Assembly (NCBI GenBank): GCA_946893605.1
Contig: OX335598.1
Coordinates: forward strand, 620,001 to 684,000
Direction: 5' to 3'
Length of the DNA: 64,000 nucleotides
DNA from: Candidatus Saccharimonadota bacterium
GTDB lineage: Bacteria; Patescibacteriota; Saccharimonadia; Saccharimonadales; Saccharimonadaceae
The notes under the pieces were generated by a model. The model was given only the letters and a program-made list of their open reading frames with translations, was not told where the DNA came from and did not search any database. Below are positions 19,608 to 30,087 of this stretch, piece after piece. The position numbers were made by a program, and so were the translations under genes. How positions within the stretch are numbered: the first letter of the stretch is position 1; each line of letters opens with the position of its first letter.

Positions 19608-20601
19608 TATTTAACGTCAAAAGGCGCAACAGCCTCTAATGATATTTTTAACGCTTCGCGCGCATCTACCGGATCAACAATTGATGCCGTCCTGCCCATA
19701 GATTTAGCCATAAAGCTTTCAATTCAGCAGCTAAAGGCTCTTCAAAATCAACTTTTATCACACGCTTTTCTGGATCACCAACCTGCAAAACAAATTCAGT
19801 AAATCCATCTTTCTGGATCTCTTTCATATTATGTTTATAATATGTAAGTTCCTGTGTTATATAATTAGCCTCTAGATAACCTAACGATCCAGTCAGTGCA
19901 ATGGTACGAATTTTTACTGGAGTCAGCCAATTAGCCTGAATAAATCCTGATGCTCTACCATAATCCATTAATATTTCTGCTGAATCAATTTTTTTACTAT
20001 GACGAGTACGCGATCCGTGGCTATGAATAGCTTTAGGTTTTTGTCCTAATAGATAATTAACTATATCAACGTCATGAACTGCAAGGTCAATAATTACATC
20101 CGTTTTTGGCTCAACAGCAGGAAAACCACCAACACGCTTACATACTACCGAGGTTATATCACCTATAGCATTGTCATCGATCATCTGTTTCAGCTTCTTA
20201 ATTACTGGATTAAACCTCTCTATATGACCAACTGTAAACGTAACTCCATTTTCCTCAGCACAAGCAATTAGCTTATCAGCCTCTTCCACCGAAGATGCAA
20301 TTGGTTTTTCAAGCATACAATTAATACCTCGAGACATCACCTCAGTTGCAACTTCAAGATGAAATGGAGTAGGCACAACCACAGACACGGCATCTGGATG
20401 AACTTTCTCAAGCATTTCCTTGTAATCAGTAAAGAATTTTGTTTTGTATTCGTCAGCTAGCGATTTTGCGGCTGGATTAACGTCTGCTATTGCCACTAGC
20501 TCAGATTCTGGAAGCATGAAATAATTACGCACATGATTGCGCCCCATATTTCCAGTGCCAATGACAGCAACCCTTATTTTACCTTCTTTATTATTAGTCA
20601 T
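19608..20601 (-). CDS. Gfo/Idh/MocA-family sugar dehydrogenase (one frameshift)
   Basis: About 330 aa. N-terminal NAD(P) site VAVIGTGNMGRNHVRNYF, then EKPIASSVEEAD with the conserved Lys, and DLAVHDVDIVNYLLG with the catalytic His/Asp. One T is missing near 19712; reading on gives FMAKSMGRTASIVDPVDAR and a stop at 19608, the expected C terminus. With the adjacent DegT aminotransferase this is the standard pair for oxidising a sugar nucleotide to a keto form and then aminating it. It overlaps the aminotransferase stop by eight bases. Confidence 0.88.
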
Positions 20602-21688
20602 TTACGGCTTCCTTAATTGCGCTAGCAATTACTTCAATATCAGCATCTGTAACTTTTGGATGAACAGGCAAAGACACAACTCTTGCAGCCAAATCTTCGG
20701 CAACAGGAAAATCTCCCACTTTATACCCAAGTTTTGAAATATGTGGATATACGTGCAACGGTTTTGGATAATAAACTCCAGTACCAACTCCTTTTTCTCT
20801 TAATTTAGCTATAAAATCATCTCTTCGTATACTCTTATCTAGTAAAATAGTATATTGGTGATATACGTGATTTCTGTTGCTTGCAATCTTCGGTAAGACT
20901 ATCTTTTCAATTCCAGCCAACGCCTCATTTAACATATTAGCGTTATGTTGTCGCCTATTCGTAAAGTCTTCTACTTTCTTTAATTGCTCAACGGCGATAG
21001 CACCGTGCAAGTCTGACATACGATAGTTATATCCTAAATCAGCGTACTCGTAAGATGAAGTCATTCCGTGCTGCCTGAATGAGCGAATAGCAGCCGCAGC
21101 ATCATCACTATTAGTAGTAACAACGCCACCTTCACCACACATAATATTCTTTGTGGCATACAGTGAAAAACACCCAAAATCACCCAAGGCGCCAGTTTTC
21201 ACGCCGTCATATTCTGCGCCAATCGCCTGACATGCATCTTCAATAATTTTTAGTTCGTGCTTATCTGCAATTTCTCGCAATTCCTTCCAATCGCAAGGTT
21301 GACCATACAAATCAACTGGAATTATAGCCTTAGTCTTATCTGTAATAGCTGCTTCTATTTTTGAAACATCGATATTAAATGTCTCCTCATCTATATCTAC
21401 AAGAACTGGTCGAGCACCCAACATTAGTATAGGATTGATCGTAGCGATAAAGCTGTATGGCGTAGTGATAACTTCATCACCTTCATCAACTCCTGCAGCA
21501 TATAAAGCACAGTGAATAGCAGCTGTACCACTATTTACAGCTAAAGCATGTTTCACTCCACAATATTTAGCCCAACTCTCTTCAAGCTCAGCGACTTTCG
21601 GGCCCTGAGCCAGCATACCTGACTCTATAACTTCATTTACCGCCCGACGCTCCTCTTCCTCTATAACGGGTGATGCAATATTTATCAT
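20594..21688 (-). CDS. DegT/DnrJ/EryC1/StrS PLP-dependent sugar aminotransferase
   Basis: A 364-aa protein with NSGTAAIHCALYAAGVDEGD, DEVITTPYSFIATINP, PVDLYGQPCDW, IEDACQAIGAEYDG and the PLP lysine in FSLYATKNI. It would transfer an amino group (usually from glutamate) to a keto sugar nucleotide. GGAGGCTACGTAATG provides the ribosome-binding site. It is first of a five-gene minus-strand operon (aminotransferase, dehydrogenase, ATP-grasp, epimerase, HAD) with overlaps or gaps of 10 bases. Confidence 0.92.
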   Translation of the reverse strand: MINIASPVIEEEERRAVNEVIESGMLAQGPKVAELEESWAKYCGVKHALAVNSGTAAIHCALYAAGVDEGDEVITTPYSFIATINPILMLGARPVLVDIDEETFNIDVSKIEAAITDKTKAIIPVDLYGQPCDWKELREIADKHELKIIEDACQAIGAEYDGVKTGALGDFGCFSLYATKNIMCGEGGVVTTNSDDAAAAIRSFRQHGMTSSYEYADLGYNYRMSDLHGAIAVEQLKKVEDFTNRRQHNANMLNEALAGIEKIVLPKIASNRNHVYHQYTILLDKSIRRDDFIAKLREKGVGTGVYYPKPLHVYPHISKLGYKVGDFPVAEDLAARVVSLPVHPKVTDADIEVIASAIKEAVND

Positions 21689-21825
21689 TACGTAGCCTCC
21701 TTACATTCTTACTATCTTTAACAATTATAGCACATTACTCATTTTTTATTTTTCGTTTTTTAGACTTGTTCTCAAAAAAACACAATCTTTATACTTGCTA
21801 TTTTTACTGTATACTAATAAATGTT

Positions 21826-23825
21826 ATGCAAGTTCTACGTTCTATTTTTACAAAATTAAAAGACGATTCGTATAAAAAATGGATTTTCCCGTCTACTATT
21901 ATCTTTTGTCTAATTTTTGCGACAGGATTTAAGATATCTGGATCTTCATTTGGCTTATATTATGACTCTTTCCTTAATGGCAAATCATCTAATCTCATAT
22001 CAGGCGAAGCTCGACCTATTCGCAGCGACGAGTGGCTAGTCGTTACACAATTCACAATTGCACAAAAAGAAGCTGGATATCCACTGACAAACAAGAACTT
22101 TGGCAATTCCGGCAAGAATATGAGCCTTGTGTCTGATGCACCATACAAAGAATGGTCAACAGTATTCCGACCTCAAAATCTTGCCTTTTTAATAGTTCCT
22201 TTCGAGTTTGCTGCCTTTAAGTGGTGGCTATTATTGGCATCATTATTATTAAGTATATACTTTCTATCGTTAAAATTTCTTCCCAATAAATACGCGCTGT
22301 CAGGATCTATCGCTATCATAGGCTCTTTCACTCCTTTTATATTCTGGTGGTATCAAACCATTACTATAATGAGTATCGTCTGGGGAATTGTCATACTGCT
22401 ATTAATAATGAAATTAATAGAAAATAAATCTTTGCCTTTTTTAAAGAGATATAAACATGGTGATATAATATCGAAACTCATATTATCACTTTTATTAACC
22501 TATTCAATGGTAAGCTTCGCCCTACTATTGTATCCAGCCTTTCAGATACCTGTTGTCATCACTGTATTTCTAGTGGCGATTGGCTATTATATAAATACTT
22601 GGAAAAAAGCACCCAAAAAAGTACGAAAAATACTATATGTAAATACGGCATTCATAGTAGGATCTGCTCTAGCAGCGATCAGCATAGTTGGTATATTTTT
22701 AATCACCAGAATAGATGCCGTACAAGCCATTTCTGGTACAGATTATCCCAGGGCACGATTCGTGCATTCGGGGGCTCCATCACAGGCTGATCTAATCGGT
22801 CTCACTGGCTATAGTCAATACCGACTTATGGATGACGCATCCATTTCATCGATAGATCCAAGTAAAGGATCCATTAATCAAAGTGAAATGTCTGCATTTA
22901 TCATTATGCCTTTTGCATTTATTATTCCTATACTGTTTATTTTATATAGCAAATGGCGTAAAAATAAAACTATAGATTGGGTTGGAGTTGCTATTTTTGT
23001 TTCCTGCTTAATATTCATATCTCATTTATTTATTCCAGGATTCTCTTCAATAGCAAAACCTTTCATGATGCATCTCGTACCGATAACAAGATTGCAGCTT
23101 GGACTAGGTTTATAGGAATCTTTTCATTAATATACACGCTTGCCAATACTATAAAATTTTCATCACAATATCGCTATTTACCATATCTATATTCAACAAT
23201 GGTGATTATTATTTACGTCTGCACCATCGTATATGTCGTAAAGTTCAATCGTAACTTTGCTGGGGATCTTCGCGTATTATTATTAGCCGCAATAAGCCTT
23301 TCTGGTGGACTAGCCCTTATATTTATAAAAAAGGAAAAACTCGGGCTGTTAGTGCTTTCTTCTTTATGTATTATATCGACAATAACTATACAGCCGTTAT
23401 ATAGAGGTCTAGGAAGCGGATATAACGATAATATTATAATCAAAAAGATTATCTCCACCTCGTCTAGTGACGACACATGGGGACTGTCTGGCACAAGCGT
23501 GCTAGAAAATTTCCCTCAAATGGCAAATAGAAAATCAATTACGGGAGTCAATACTTACCCTGATAAAGATTTCTGGTCAAAAGTATCAAAAGATAAGACA
23601 ATTTATAACAGGTATGCGCATATACTTCTGTCTGATACCATAGACAAAGATCTCGTACTTAGTCAGCCGGACGTATTTATTGCAAAATTGAGTTGTAGCA
23701 ATCATATGGGAAAATATGTTACTCGTGTGTTATCTACGACGCCACTACAGCTACCTTGCTATGAACTAATCGATAAAGTCACTGTACATAATGGAGATAT
23801 TTTATTCTATAAAAGAACTTTTTAA
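21826..23825 (+). CDS. Large polytopic membrane protein, possible GT-C-type glycosyltransferase (one frameshift)
   Basis: About 666 aa with some 11-12 hydrophobic helices. The first extracellular loop is charged and conserved-looking (GEARPIRSDEWLVVTQFTIA), and a large soluble C-terminal loop holds SGTSVLENFPQMANRKS. One T is missing near 23111 (GLGFIGIFSLIYT spans the break). I do not recognise a named family with certainty; the layout, a first loop with acidic residues followed by many helices, resembles lipid-linked-sugar glycosyltransferases or YfhO-like proteins. I start at the ATG at 21826 because hydrophobic sequence upstream lacks a start signal and a TATACT box lies at 21810. Confidence 0.65.
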
Positions 23826-23878
23826 AGCTTTACCGTTTTATCTATATCTGCTATAGTAGTGTTGATTAGGTAACAATT

Positions 23879-24469
23879 ATGAAAATACAGAAAAAACAAA
23901 ATAAAAAAAATAAAGTATTGATTCTGATAGCTGTTATACTATTATCTATAACAGGCTATAGCTTAATTTCCTATAAATTTAAGTTCTGGCCCTTCATCCA
24001 TAATCAATTTAACGCGGTCACCGAGGAACAAAAAACAGCTGGTCAAGACATAAAAAAAAGATCATTAAATGATGCATCCAATAAGTCAGAAAAAGAGTCA
24101 TCAGGTCAAAAATCTAAAACACTACAAGGAAGCGATCCTTCACCAGAACCGACTCCATCATCCAACGGAAAAAAACCAACAGTTGGAGTAAGTATAACAA
24201 CTACAACAGTCGATAAAGAGTCAAGCACTCTTTATATCCGTAGTTTGATCCAAACTATATCATCAAGCGGAAGATGTACGTTATCAATGCACAATACTAG
24301 CGGACAAACGTACTCCAATAGCGTAGAACTGCAAGCTGGTCCAAGTACGTCTAGCTGTAAAGGATTTAACGTTCCGTTATCTCAATTGTCACCTGGAAAA
24401 TGGACAATAAACATTCACTACGAAGACAACAACGTTACTGGAGATACTGAAGGAGAAATAACTATATGA
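23879..24469 (+). CDS. Membrane-anchored extracellular protein of unknown function
   Basis: A 196-aa protein with a Lys/Asn-rich cytoplasmic N terminus, one helix (VLILIAVILLSITGYSLI, about residues 13-30), then a Ser/Pro/Lys-rich spacer (PSPEPTPSSNGKKPTVG) and a compact C-terminal domain with two cysteines (CTLSMHN and SSCKGF) that could form a disulfide and looks like a beta-sandwich. It overlaps the next gene in ATGA and is probably its partner at the cell surface. Confidence 0.65.
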   Translation: MKIQKKQNKKNKVLILIAVILLSITGYSLISYKFKFWPFIHNQFNAVTEEQKTAGQDIKKRSLNDASNKSEKESSGQKSKTLQGSDPSPEPTPSSNGKKPTVGVSITTTTVDKESSTLYIRSLIQTISSSGRCTLSMHNTSGQTYSNSVELQAGPSTSSCKGFNVPLSQLSPGKWTINIHYEDNNVTGDTEGEITI

Positions 24470-26163
24470 AGAAATTAATATTAAAATTAGGCATACTTAC
24501 GTCAATGTGCTTAGGAATGATATTATCTTCTACGCCAGCATCTGCAGTATTAAATGATTTTGACCCAGGAAATATTATGGATGATGCCGTAGCAACAAAT
24601 TACGGATCCATGAGTGCAAACCAAATTCAGTCATTTTTAAATAGTAAAGTTCCCCAATGTGACACAAATGGCGCCAAACCAGCCAGTGAGTTTGGAAGAC
24701 CCGATATAACTCACGCTCAGTATGCCGCATCGAAAGGATGGCATAGTCCTCCATACACATGTCTCCGTGATTATAAAACAAAAGATGGAAGAAGCGCTGC
24801 TCAATTAATCTTTGATGTCTCTCAAAAATATCATGTAAACCCACAGCTTTTAATAGTTTTGCTCCAAAAAGAGCAAGCCCTAGTTACTGACACGTGGCCA
24901 ACTCGTGGGCAGTTCAAAAGCGCAACTGGCTATGGATGTCCAGACACCGCCGCGTGTGATAGTAAATATTTTGGTCTAGAAAACCAGTTAGAGTGGGCAG
25001 CGAAACACTTTCACTACATAATAACACGTAATCCTAATTGGTTTTCACCATATACAACAGGCATAAATTTCGTTCAATGGAGCCCAAATGCTGCTTGCGG
25101 AGGATCTAATGTAAATATTCAGAATTGGACAACCGCCGCTCTTTATAGTTATACACCATATCAACCAAATGCCGCTGCTATGTCATCTGGGTATGGCGTA
25201 GGTGATGGGTGTAGCGCCTATGGTAATCGTAACTTTTACAATTACTTTACAGACTGGTTTGGGGATACCAGATCAAGCAGTTCATTCTCTTGTAAAAACG
25301 GACAGAATATACCTAACGTAGAAACTGGCGCTAGAATTATACCAACTAGGATAAATGGAAATAATGATACCTTAACTATATCTATCCCTAATAATACTGG
25401 CAGTAAATGTGCCGAAATGCACACATGGGCCAATAGTAACTTACAGGCATGGTCTCAGCATACAGCGACAAACTCATACACCTTTAATCAGCAATACAGC
25501 AAGGTTATATCAAGGAAAGTCAATAGCAAAAATACTGTATTAACAAAGGTTGACTATAATGGAACTGCAAGTGGTAGAGTAGAGTTTCATACGTGGACTC
25601 AAGATGGATTGCGTTGGCTGGCTCACACTGCAACATCTGCCGGACCTATTGATCCGCTATTTTCTGAAGTTATAACGGCAGATACTGATGGTGATGGGAA
25701 TGACGAATATTATCTGATTAATTATGAGCAGACTAATTCTGGCATGATTGAAGTACATGGTTGGAATAATAATGGAACTAGTTGGTTTAGACACACAGCA
25801 ACAAGCCACCCTTCAGCTAGCATGAACACAGGAAGAGTTATTGCGGCAGATCTTGATGGAGATAAAAAAGATGAATTCATATATGTTAAATACGATAACA
25901 CTACGAGTGGTCTTATCGAATTTCACGTATGGGATTCTTCGTTAAAAAACTGGGTACGTCACACAGCAAGTAATTACCCAGAATCTGGCTATGTGATAGG
26001 ATCGAATGACATAGTGGCAGCCGACTTGCAAGGAAGAGGAAAAGATACCATCTATTATGTCAAATACAGAGGCACAACCAATAACACCGTCGAAGTACAC
26101 GGATGGGGCGACGGTCAACAATCATGGGCTAGCCACATATCTACATCATCAGGAGTATACTAA
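24466..26163 (+). CDS. Secreted lysozyme-like protein with FG-GAP/VCBS-like repeats
   Basis: A 565-aa protein. A signal peptide (MKKLILKLGILTSMCLGMIL, cleavage after TPASA) is followed by a domain (about 90-265) with the lysozyme-fold helix NPQLLIVLLQKEQALVTDTW, where the Glu in QKEQ sits where lytic transglycosylases keep their catalytic Glu, and four Cys residues. From about 300 there are four imperfect repeats of about 60 residues with HTWTQDGLRWLAHTATS-type strands and DTDGDGNDE calcium-binding loops, as in FG-GAP propellers. It may cut peptidoglycan or bind a glycan outside the cell. It is translationally coupled to the gene at 23879. Confidence 0.7.
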   Translation: MKKLILKLGILTSMCLGMILSSTPASAVLNDFDPGNIMDDAVATNYGSMSANQIQSFLNSKVPQCDTNGAKPASEFGRPDITHAQYAASKGWHSPPYTCLRDYKTKDGRSAAQLIFDVSQKYHVNPQLLIVLLQKEQALVTDTWPTRGQFKSATGYGCPDTAACDSKYFGLENQLEWAAKHFHYIITRNPNWFSPYTTGINFVQWSPNAACGGSNVNIQNWTTAALYSYTPYQPNAAAMSSGYGVGDGCSAYGNRNFYNYFTDWFGDTRSSSSFSCKNGQNIPNVETGARIIPTRINGNNDTLTISIPNNTGSKCAEMHTWANSNLQAWSQHTATNSYTFNQQYSKVISRKVNSKNTVLTKVDYNGTASGRVEFHTWTQDGLRWLAHTATSAGPIDPLFSEVITADTDGDGNDEYYLINYEQTNSGMIEVHGWNNNGTSWFRHTATSHPSASMNTGRVIAADLDGDKKDEFIYVKYDNTTSGLIEFHVWDSSLKNWVRHTASNYPESGYVIGSNDIVAADLQGRGKDTIYYVKYRGTTNNTVEVHGWGDGQQSWASHISTSSGVY

Positions 26164-26205
26164 GCATAATAACTCGTATATCTTTACATCGTAAATAATA
26201 TAAAT

Positions 26206-26236
26206 AACCGCGATAGTAAGTTGTACTGTCGCGGTT
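26206..26236. terminator. Hairpin terminator between convergent genes
   Basis: AACCGCGATAGTA pairs with TACTGTCGCGGTT (one G-U pair) around a 5-base loop, with AT-rich flanks on both sides. It ends both the plus-strand gene at 24466 and the minus-strand gene at 26258. Confidence 0.75.
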
Positions 26237-26257
26237 GTTTATAATTAATAGTTAACG

Positions 26258-28067
26258 TTATTCGGGTAATCTATAGCCCGGACCAAATTGCTCAAAATTA
26301 TCATTATAGAATGGATCCCTCTTCAAGTATTCGCCCCATCTCTTACGCATCTCTTTTTGAGCACTCTCTAGTTCACTAGTGTCTCTCTCACTCGTGTTTA
26401 TGCGACCAACACTCTTAGACTCATAATGGAATAACTCCGCGTATGGAGTGTAGACATTATAATAGCCTTCTTTGCGTAATTTAAGGTTAAGATCTACATC
26501 GTTATACGTTATACGAAGTTTATTATCAAATCCACCCACCTTATTGAACTTATCACGACTAACCATACAACAAGCACCAGTTACTGCCGATACGTTACGA
26601 ATATTGGCGGTATAAATATACGTAAATATATCTGTACGCTCATCCTGACCATAAAACGGATGGAATGCGATATCTCTTTCAGATAAGACTATTCCAGCAT
26701 GCTGTATTGTCTTATCCTCAAATATAAGCTTAGGTCCAACCATCCCTACTTCTGGACGCTGAGCATGCTCAAGCAACGACTGAATCCAGTCGTGAGTAAT
26801 AACCTCTGTGTCATTATTAAGGAATAGCAGATATTCTCCACTAGAATTATTTACACCATAGTTACATGCATCTGAAAAATTGAATTTCTTCTTGTATTTA
26901 ATAACATGCACATTGCTATTATTATCTATCAATTTTTCATAAAAATCATTTACTCGAGAATCTATAGATCCCGTATCTACAATTATTATTTCAAAATATG
27001 GATACGAAGTATTTTCAATAATTGAATCTATGCACTTTTTTATATATCTAAAATTATCCTTGGTTGGTATGATAATTGACACCAACGGGTTTGTCGGAAT
27101 TACATATTTTTTACGCCAAAATCCTAACGCAACATGAGAATCTATATAGGCATTTTCTCCTCTTTGCCTTACACTACTACGAAGGACATTCTTTTGATTT
27201 ATATAAGCATATGGTTTACTATCAGCATTCATAGCAGTAGATGTCTCAGATTTACGCCAATGATATAAAATTTTCGGAATATGATAAATGTTATTAGTTT
27301 TAGCAGAAATCTTCAAAAATAAATCCCAATCTTGCGCGCCATGTGTTCCGACGGTAAATCCATTAACACTTCTAATTACACCCGCTTTTATGGTAGCAAA
27401 ATGCGTTACCATGTTACATGAATTCATAAAATCAGGACTCCAGTCAGGTTTTTAAAAATGGTTCTATATGAATACCGTCACTATCAATCTTGTCTTCATC
27501 CGTATAAATAAGATCTACGTCAGGATTTTTATTTATAACATCAACCACTTCAAACAAGGCGTTGGGAGGTAAAATGTCATCATGATCGAGTAATGATATA
27601 TAATCACCCTTAGCCATCGAAAGAGCTGTATTAGATGACTTTGATATATGACCATTTTCTTTACGAAATGTAGCCTTAATATTATTATACTTTTCTACAT
27701 ATTCATTTATAACACTCTTTGTTTGATCGCTAGTAGAATTATCATCAGAAATACACAACTCCCAGTTGTCATAACTCTGAGATAAGACAGAGTCAATACA
27801 GCTACGCAGATATACTGGATTTGTATTATATGTCGGCAACAAAATACTAATCAATGGACGTTGCTTAAATTCCTTGGAATATTTTCTTTGTAACTTAAGT
27901 TGCTCATCGGTTACTTTATGCTTATCAAACCATTTAATATAATCTTCATATCGTTTCTTATTAATAAATCTACGATCGCGAAACAACCTTACTTGTTCAC
28001 TACCGTATGACGGATGCAATGTTGATCTAACAACAAATTTAGCACTCTTTATAATCTTATTTTTCAT
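26258..28067 (-). CDS. Two-domain GT2 glycosyltransferase (one frameshift)
   Basis: About 600 aa. The first GT-A domain has PLISILLPTYNTNPVYLRSC, SDDNSTSDQT, and the DxD-type site LLDHDDILPP with DLIYTDEDKID. The second has PLVSIIIPTKDNFRYIKKCI, EYLLFLNNDTEV and NDVDLNLKLRKEGY. The frame breaks near 27440 by one extra A in a run of five; on restoring it EPFLKPDWSPDFMNS reads through. Such double-domain enzymes build repeating units by alternating sugar additions. It follows wzt by six bases, the usual setting for an ABC-exported polymer. Confidence 0.85.
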
Positions 28068-28073
28068 CTGATT

Positions 28074-29234
28074 TTATCCCCTCTTCTTTACACTCCACTT
28101 TCCCATTATTCTCATTGGACCATCACGAAAATCATCCTTACCTGTAATAATAAACGAAAATGCTCGTGGCAAATGTTTAATTACACCATCATCAGCCCTG
28201 CGGTGTAATGATATATGAATATCATATTTGCCAGGATTAAAGCCATCCAAACTCTGATTGAAATTAACCCTCCTATTGTTTTGTATAAAGTCACTAGGAG
28301 TGTCTCTACAATTGCGATCAGCAAATACAAACCCTCCGTACACAAAGGATATATTCACAAAAACATCTTCAGCAATACCGTCTACAGTCACGCCAATATC
28401 AATCGAGTCTTCTTGTGTAAAATTTTTTTTACTAGGTATATCAACAGACATACTAACTGAATCGTCATGAGATTCTTCTTCTGCACTAGTAACTGCATCC
28501 ATATTAACCTCCGTATATATATCGGCAATTTCTTGAGGAGATCCAATATGTTTTATCGTTCCATTTTCTATATACATAGCTCTCGAGCAAAATCTGCGCA
28601 CGGCGTTCATATCATGCGTCACAAAAACCACAGTCTGATTACTACGTTTAACTTTTTCAAAATAATCAAAACACTTCTGCTGAAAAGCCGCGTCCCCGAC
28701 AGCCAGCACTTCATCAAGCATTAAAATATCGCCACGAGCTTTAATAGCTACAGAGAAAGCTAGCCTAACCTGCATCCCTGATGAGTAATTCTTAAGCTTC
28801 TCTTCCATAAAATCTGCCAACTCAGAGAATTCAACAATATCATCATACATCAGCTCCATCTCTTTATGGCTAAATCCCAGTAAAGCTCCATTTAAAAATA
28901 CATTTTCTCTACCTGTTAATTCTGGATTAAAACCAACACCCAGCTCGATGAACGGGACAAGAGATCCATTTACTCGTACTGAACCCTCCGTCGGAGAATA
29001 GATTTGAGCTATAGACTTCAATAAAGTACTCTTACCTGAACCATTTTTACCCACTATTCCAAAAAATTCACCCTTTTTAATATCAAAAGATATATTTTTT
29101 AATGGCGTAAATTCCCTGTAGCCTTTTTTGCCTTTAATATAATTAATAGTCTTCTGTTTAATCCCGTTACTAGACTCTGTTGGTATCTTAAAAGTCTTAG
29201 TAAGAGAGTTAACTTCTATAACTACGTCCTTCAT
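28074..29234 (-). CDS. wzt: Polysaccharide ABC exporter ATP-binding protein with C-terminal substrate domain
   Basis: A 386-aa protein. Walker A is GIVGKNGSGKSTLLKSIAQI, signature LKNYSSGMQVRLAFSVAI, Walker B DILMLDEVLAVGD, and a switch His in FVTHDMNA. Residues about 250-386 form a beta-sandwich like Wzt C-terminal domains, which in studied systems recognise the end of the finished polymer. It would drive export of a lipid-linked polysaccharide with the permease encoded just upstream (5-base gap). The naming follows family and context. Confidence 0.9.
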   Translation of the reverse strand: MKDVVIEVNSLTKTFKIPTESSNGIKQKTINYIKGKKGYREFTPLKNISFDIKKGEFFGIVGKNGSGKSTLLKSIAQIYSPTEGSVRVNGSLVPFIELGVGFNPELTGRENVFLNGALLGFSHKEMELMYDDIVEFSELADFMEEKLKNYSSGMQVRLAFSVAIKARGDILMLDEVLAVGDAAFQQKCFDYFEKVKRSNQTVVFVTHDMNAVRRFCSRAMYIENGTIKHIGSPQEIADIYTEVNMDAVTSAEEESHDDSVSMSVDIPSKKNFTQEDSIDIGVTVDGIAEDVFVNISFVYGGFVFADRNCRDTPSDFIQNNRRVNFNQSLDGFNPGKYDIHISLHRRADDGVIKHLPRAFSFIITGKDDFRDGPMRIMGKWSVKKRG

Positions 29235-29239
29235 ATATC

Positions 29240-30058
29240 CTAAATCTCCTCAGCAAATGTCTTTGACTGCTTCTTAAAATACCAAACCGCAAATAGAACC
29301 ACTATAGCTATAGCTAAAAACGGCACAGACATCATTAGCGGGCTTAATCTATTCCACATAATCATCGTATCTTTAGTTATAAGCACATATCTACTATCTT
29401 GAATAATTTGTGCAACAGGATTAAGAAACAACAGATCAACAGCAAAACTACTCTTCTGTGAAACCATCTGCATTGGATAAATAACAGGGGTGGCATAAAA
29501 TGCAGCCTGAGTAAATACCTCCCATAGATATCCAGTATCTCGCGACTTAACATTAAGAGCGGACAAGAAAAAAGCCACTCCTAAAGCAAATATATACAGT
29601 TCAATTATTAGTGGTACGATTAATAGCGACATCCATGATAATTGAACTCCATTTACTAACACAAATAGGAGCACCACTATCATATTAAATAGTAAATTTA
29701 TCAATGATGATACAGTTCCAGAAATTACAACAATATATTTAGGAAAATTAATTTTTCTAAGTAGGTCACCTCGACCTACTATAGAATTTAGTCCTTGATT
29801 AGTTGCTTCTACGAAGAAGTTCCATAAAATTATCCCCAGCAATAAATACACTGGAAAATGTTCTATATTCCTTCCTACTCCTAAAAATTTATCAAAAACT
29901 ACATACAATATCGAAAATAGAAAAAGCGGCTTAAGAACACTCCATACATATCCGAGAGCAGAACCCTGATATCTCAATTTAAAATCCGTAATAACTAATT
30001 CCCTTAAGAGAATCCTGTTTTTTCTATTAAAAACCTCTAGCCACTTCATAATATACAT
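29240..30058 (-). CDS. wzm: Polysaccharide ABC-2 transporter permease
   Basis: A 272-aa protein with an N-terminal amphipathic stretch and six hydrophobic helices in ABC-2 order. The conserved DFKLRYQGSALGYVWSVLKP near residue 25 is typical of Wzm/TagG permeases. It forms the membrane channel for the Wzt ATPase. I keep the start at 30058: a TATAAT box on the minus strand (30069-30064) lies five bases from it, which suggests a near-leaderless mRNA. It is divergent from a GT2 gene 29 bases away. Confidence 0.9.
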   Translation of the reverse strand: MYIMKWLEVFNRKNRILLRELVITDFKLRYQGSALGYVWSVLKPLFLFSILYVVFDKFLGVGRNIEHFPVYLLLGIILWNFFVEATNQGLNSIVGRGDLLRKINFPKYIVVISGTVSSLINLLFNMIVVLLFVLVNGVQLSWMSLLIVPLIIELYIFALGVAFFLSALNVKSRDTGYLWEVFTQAAFYATPVIYPMQMVSQKSSFAVDLLFLNPVAQIIQDSRYVLITKDTMIMWNRLSPLMMSVPFLAIAIVVLFAVWYFKKQSKTFAEEI

Positions 30059-30087
30059 TACCTATTATACAATACAAAAAGAACATT

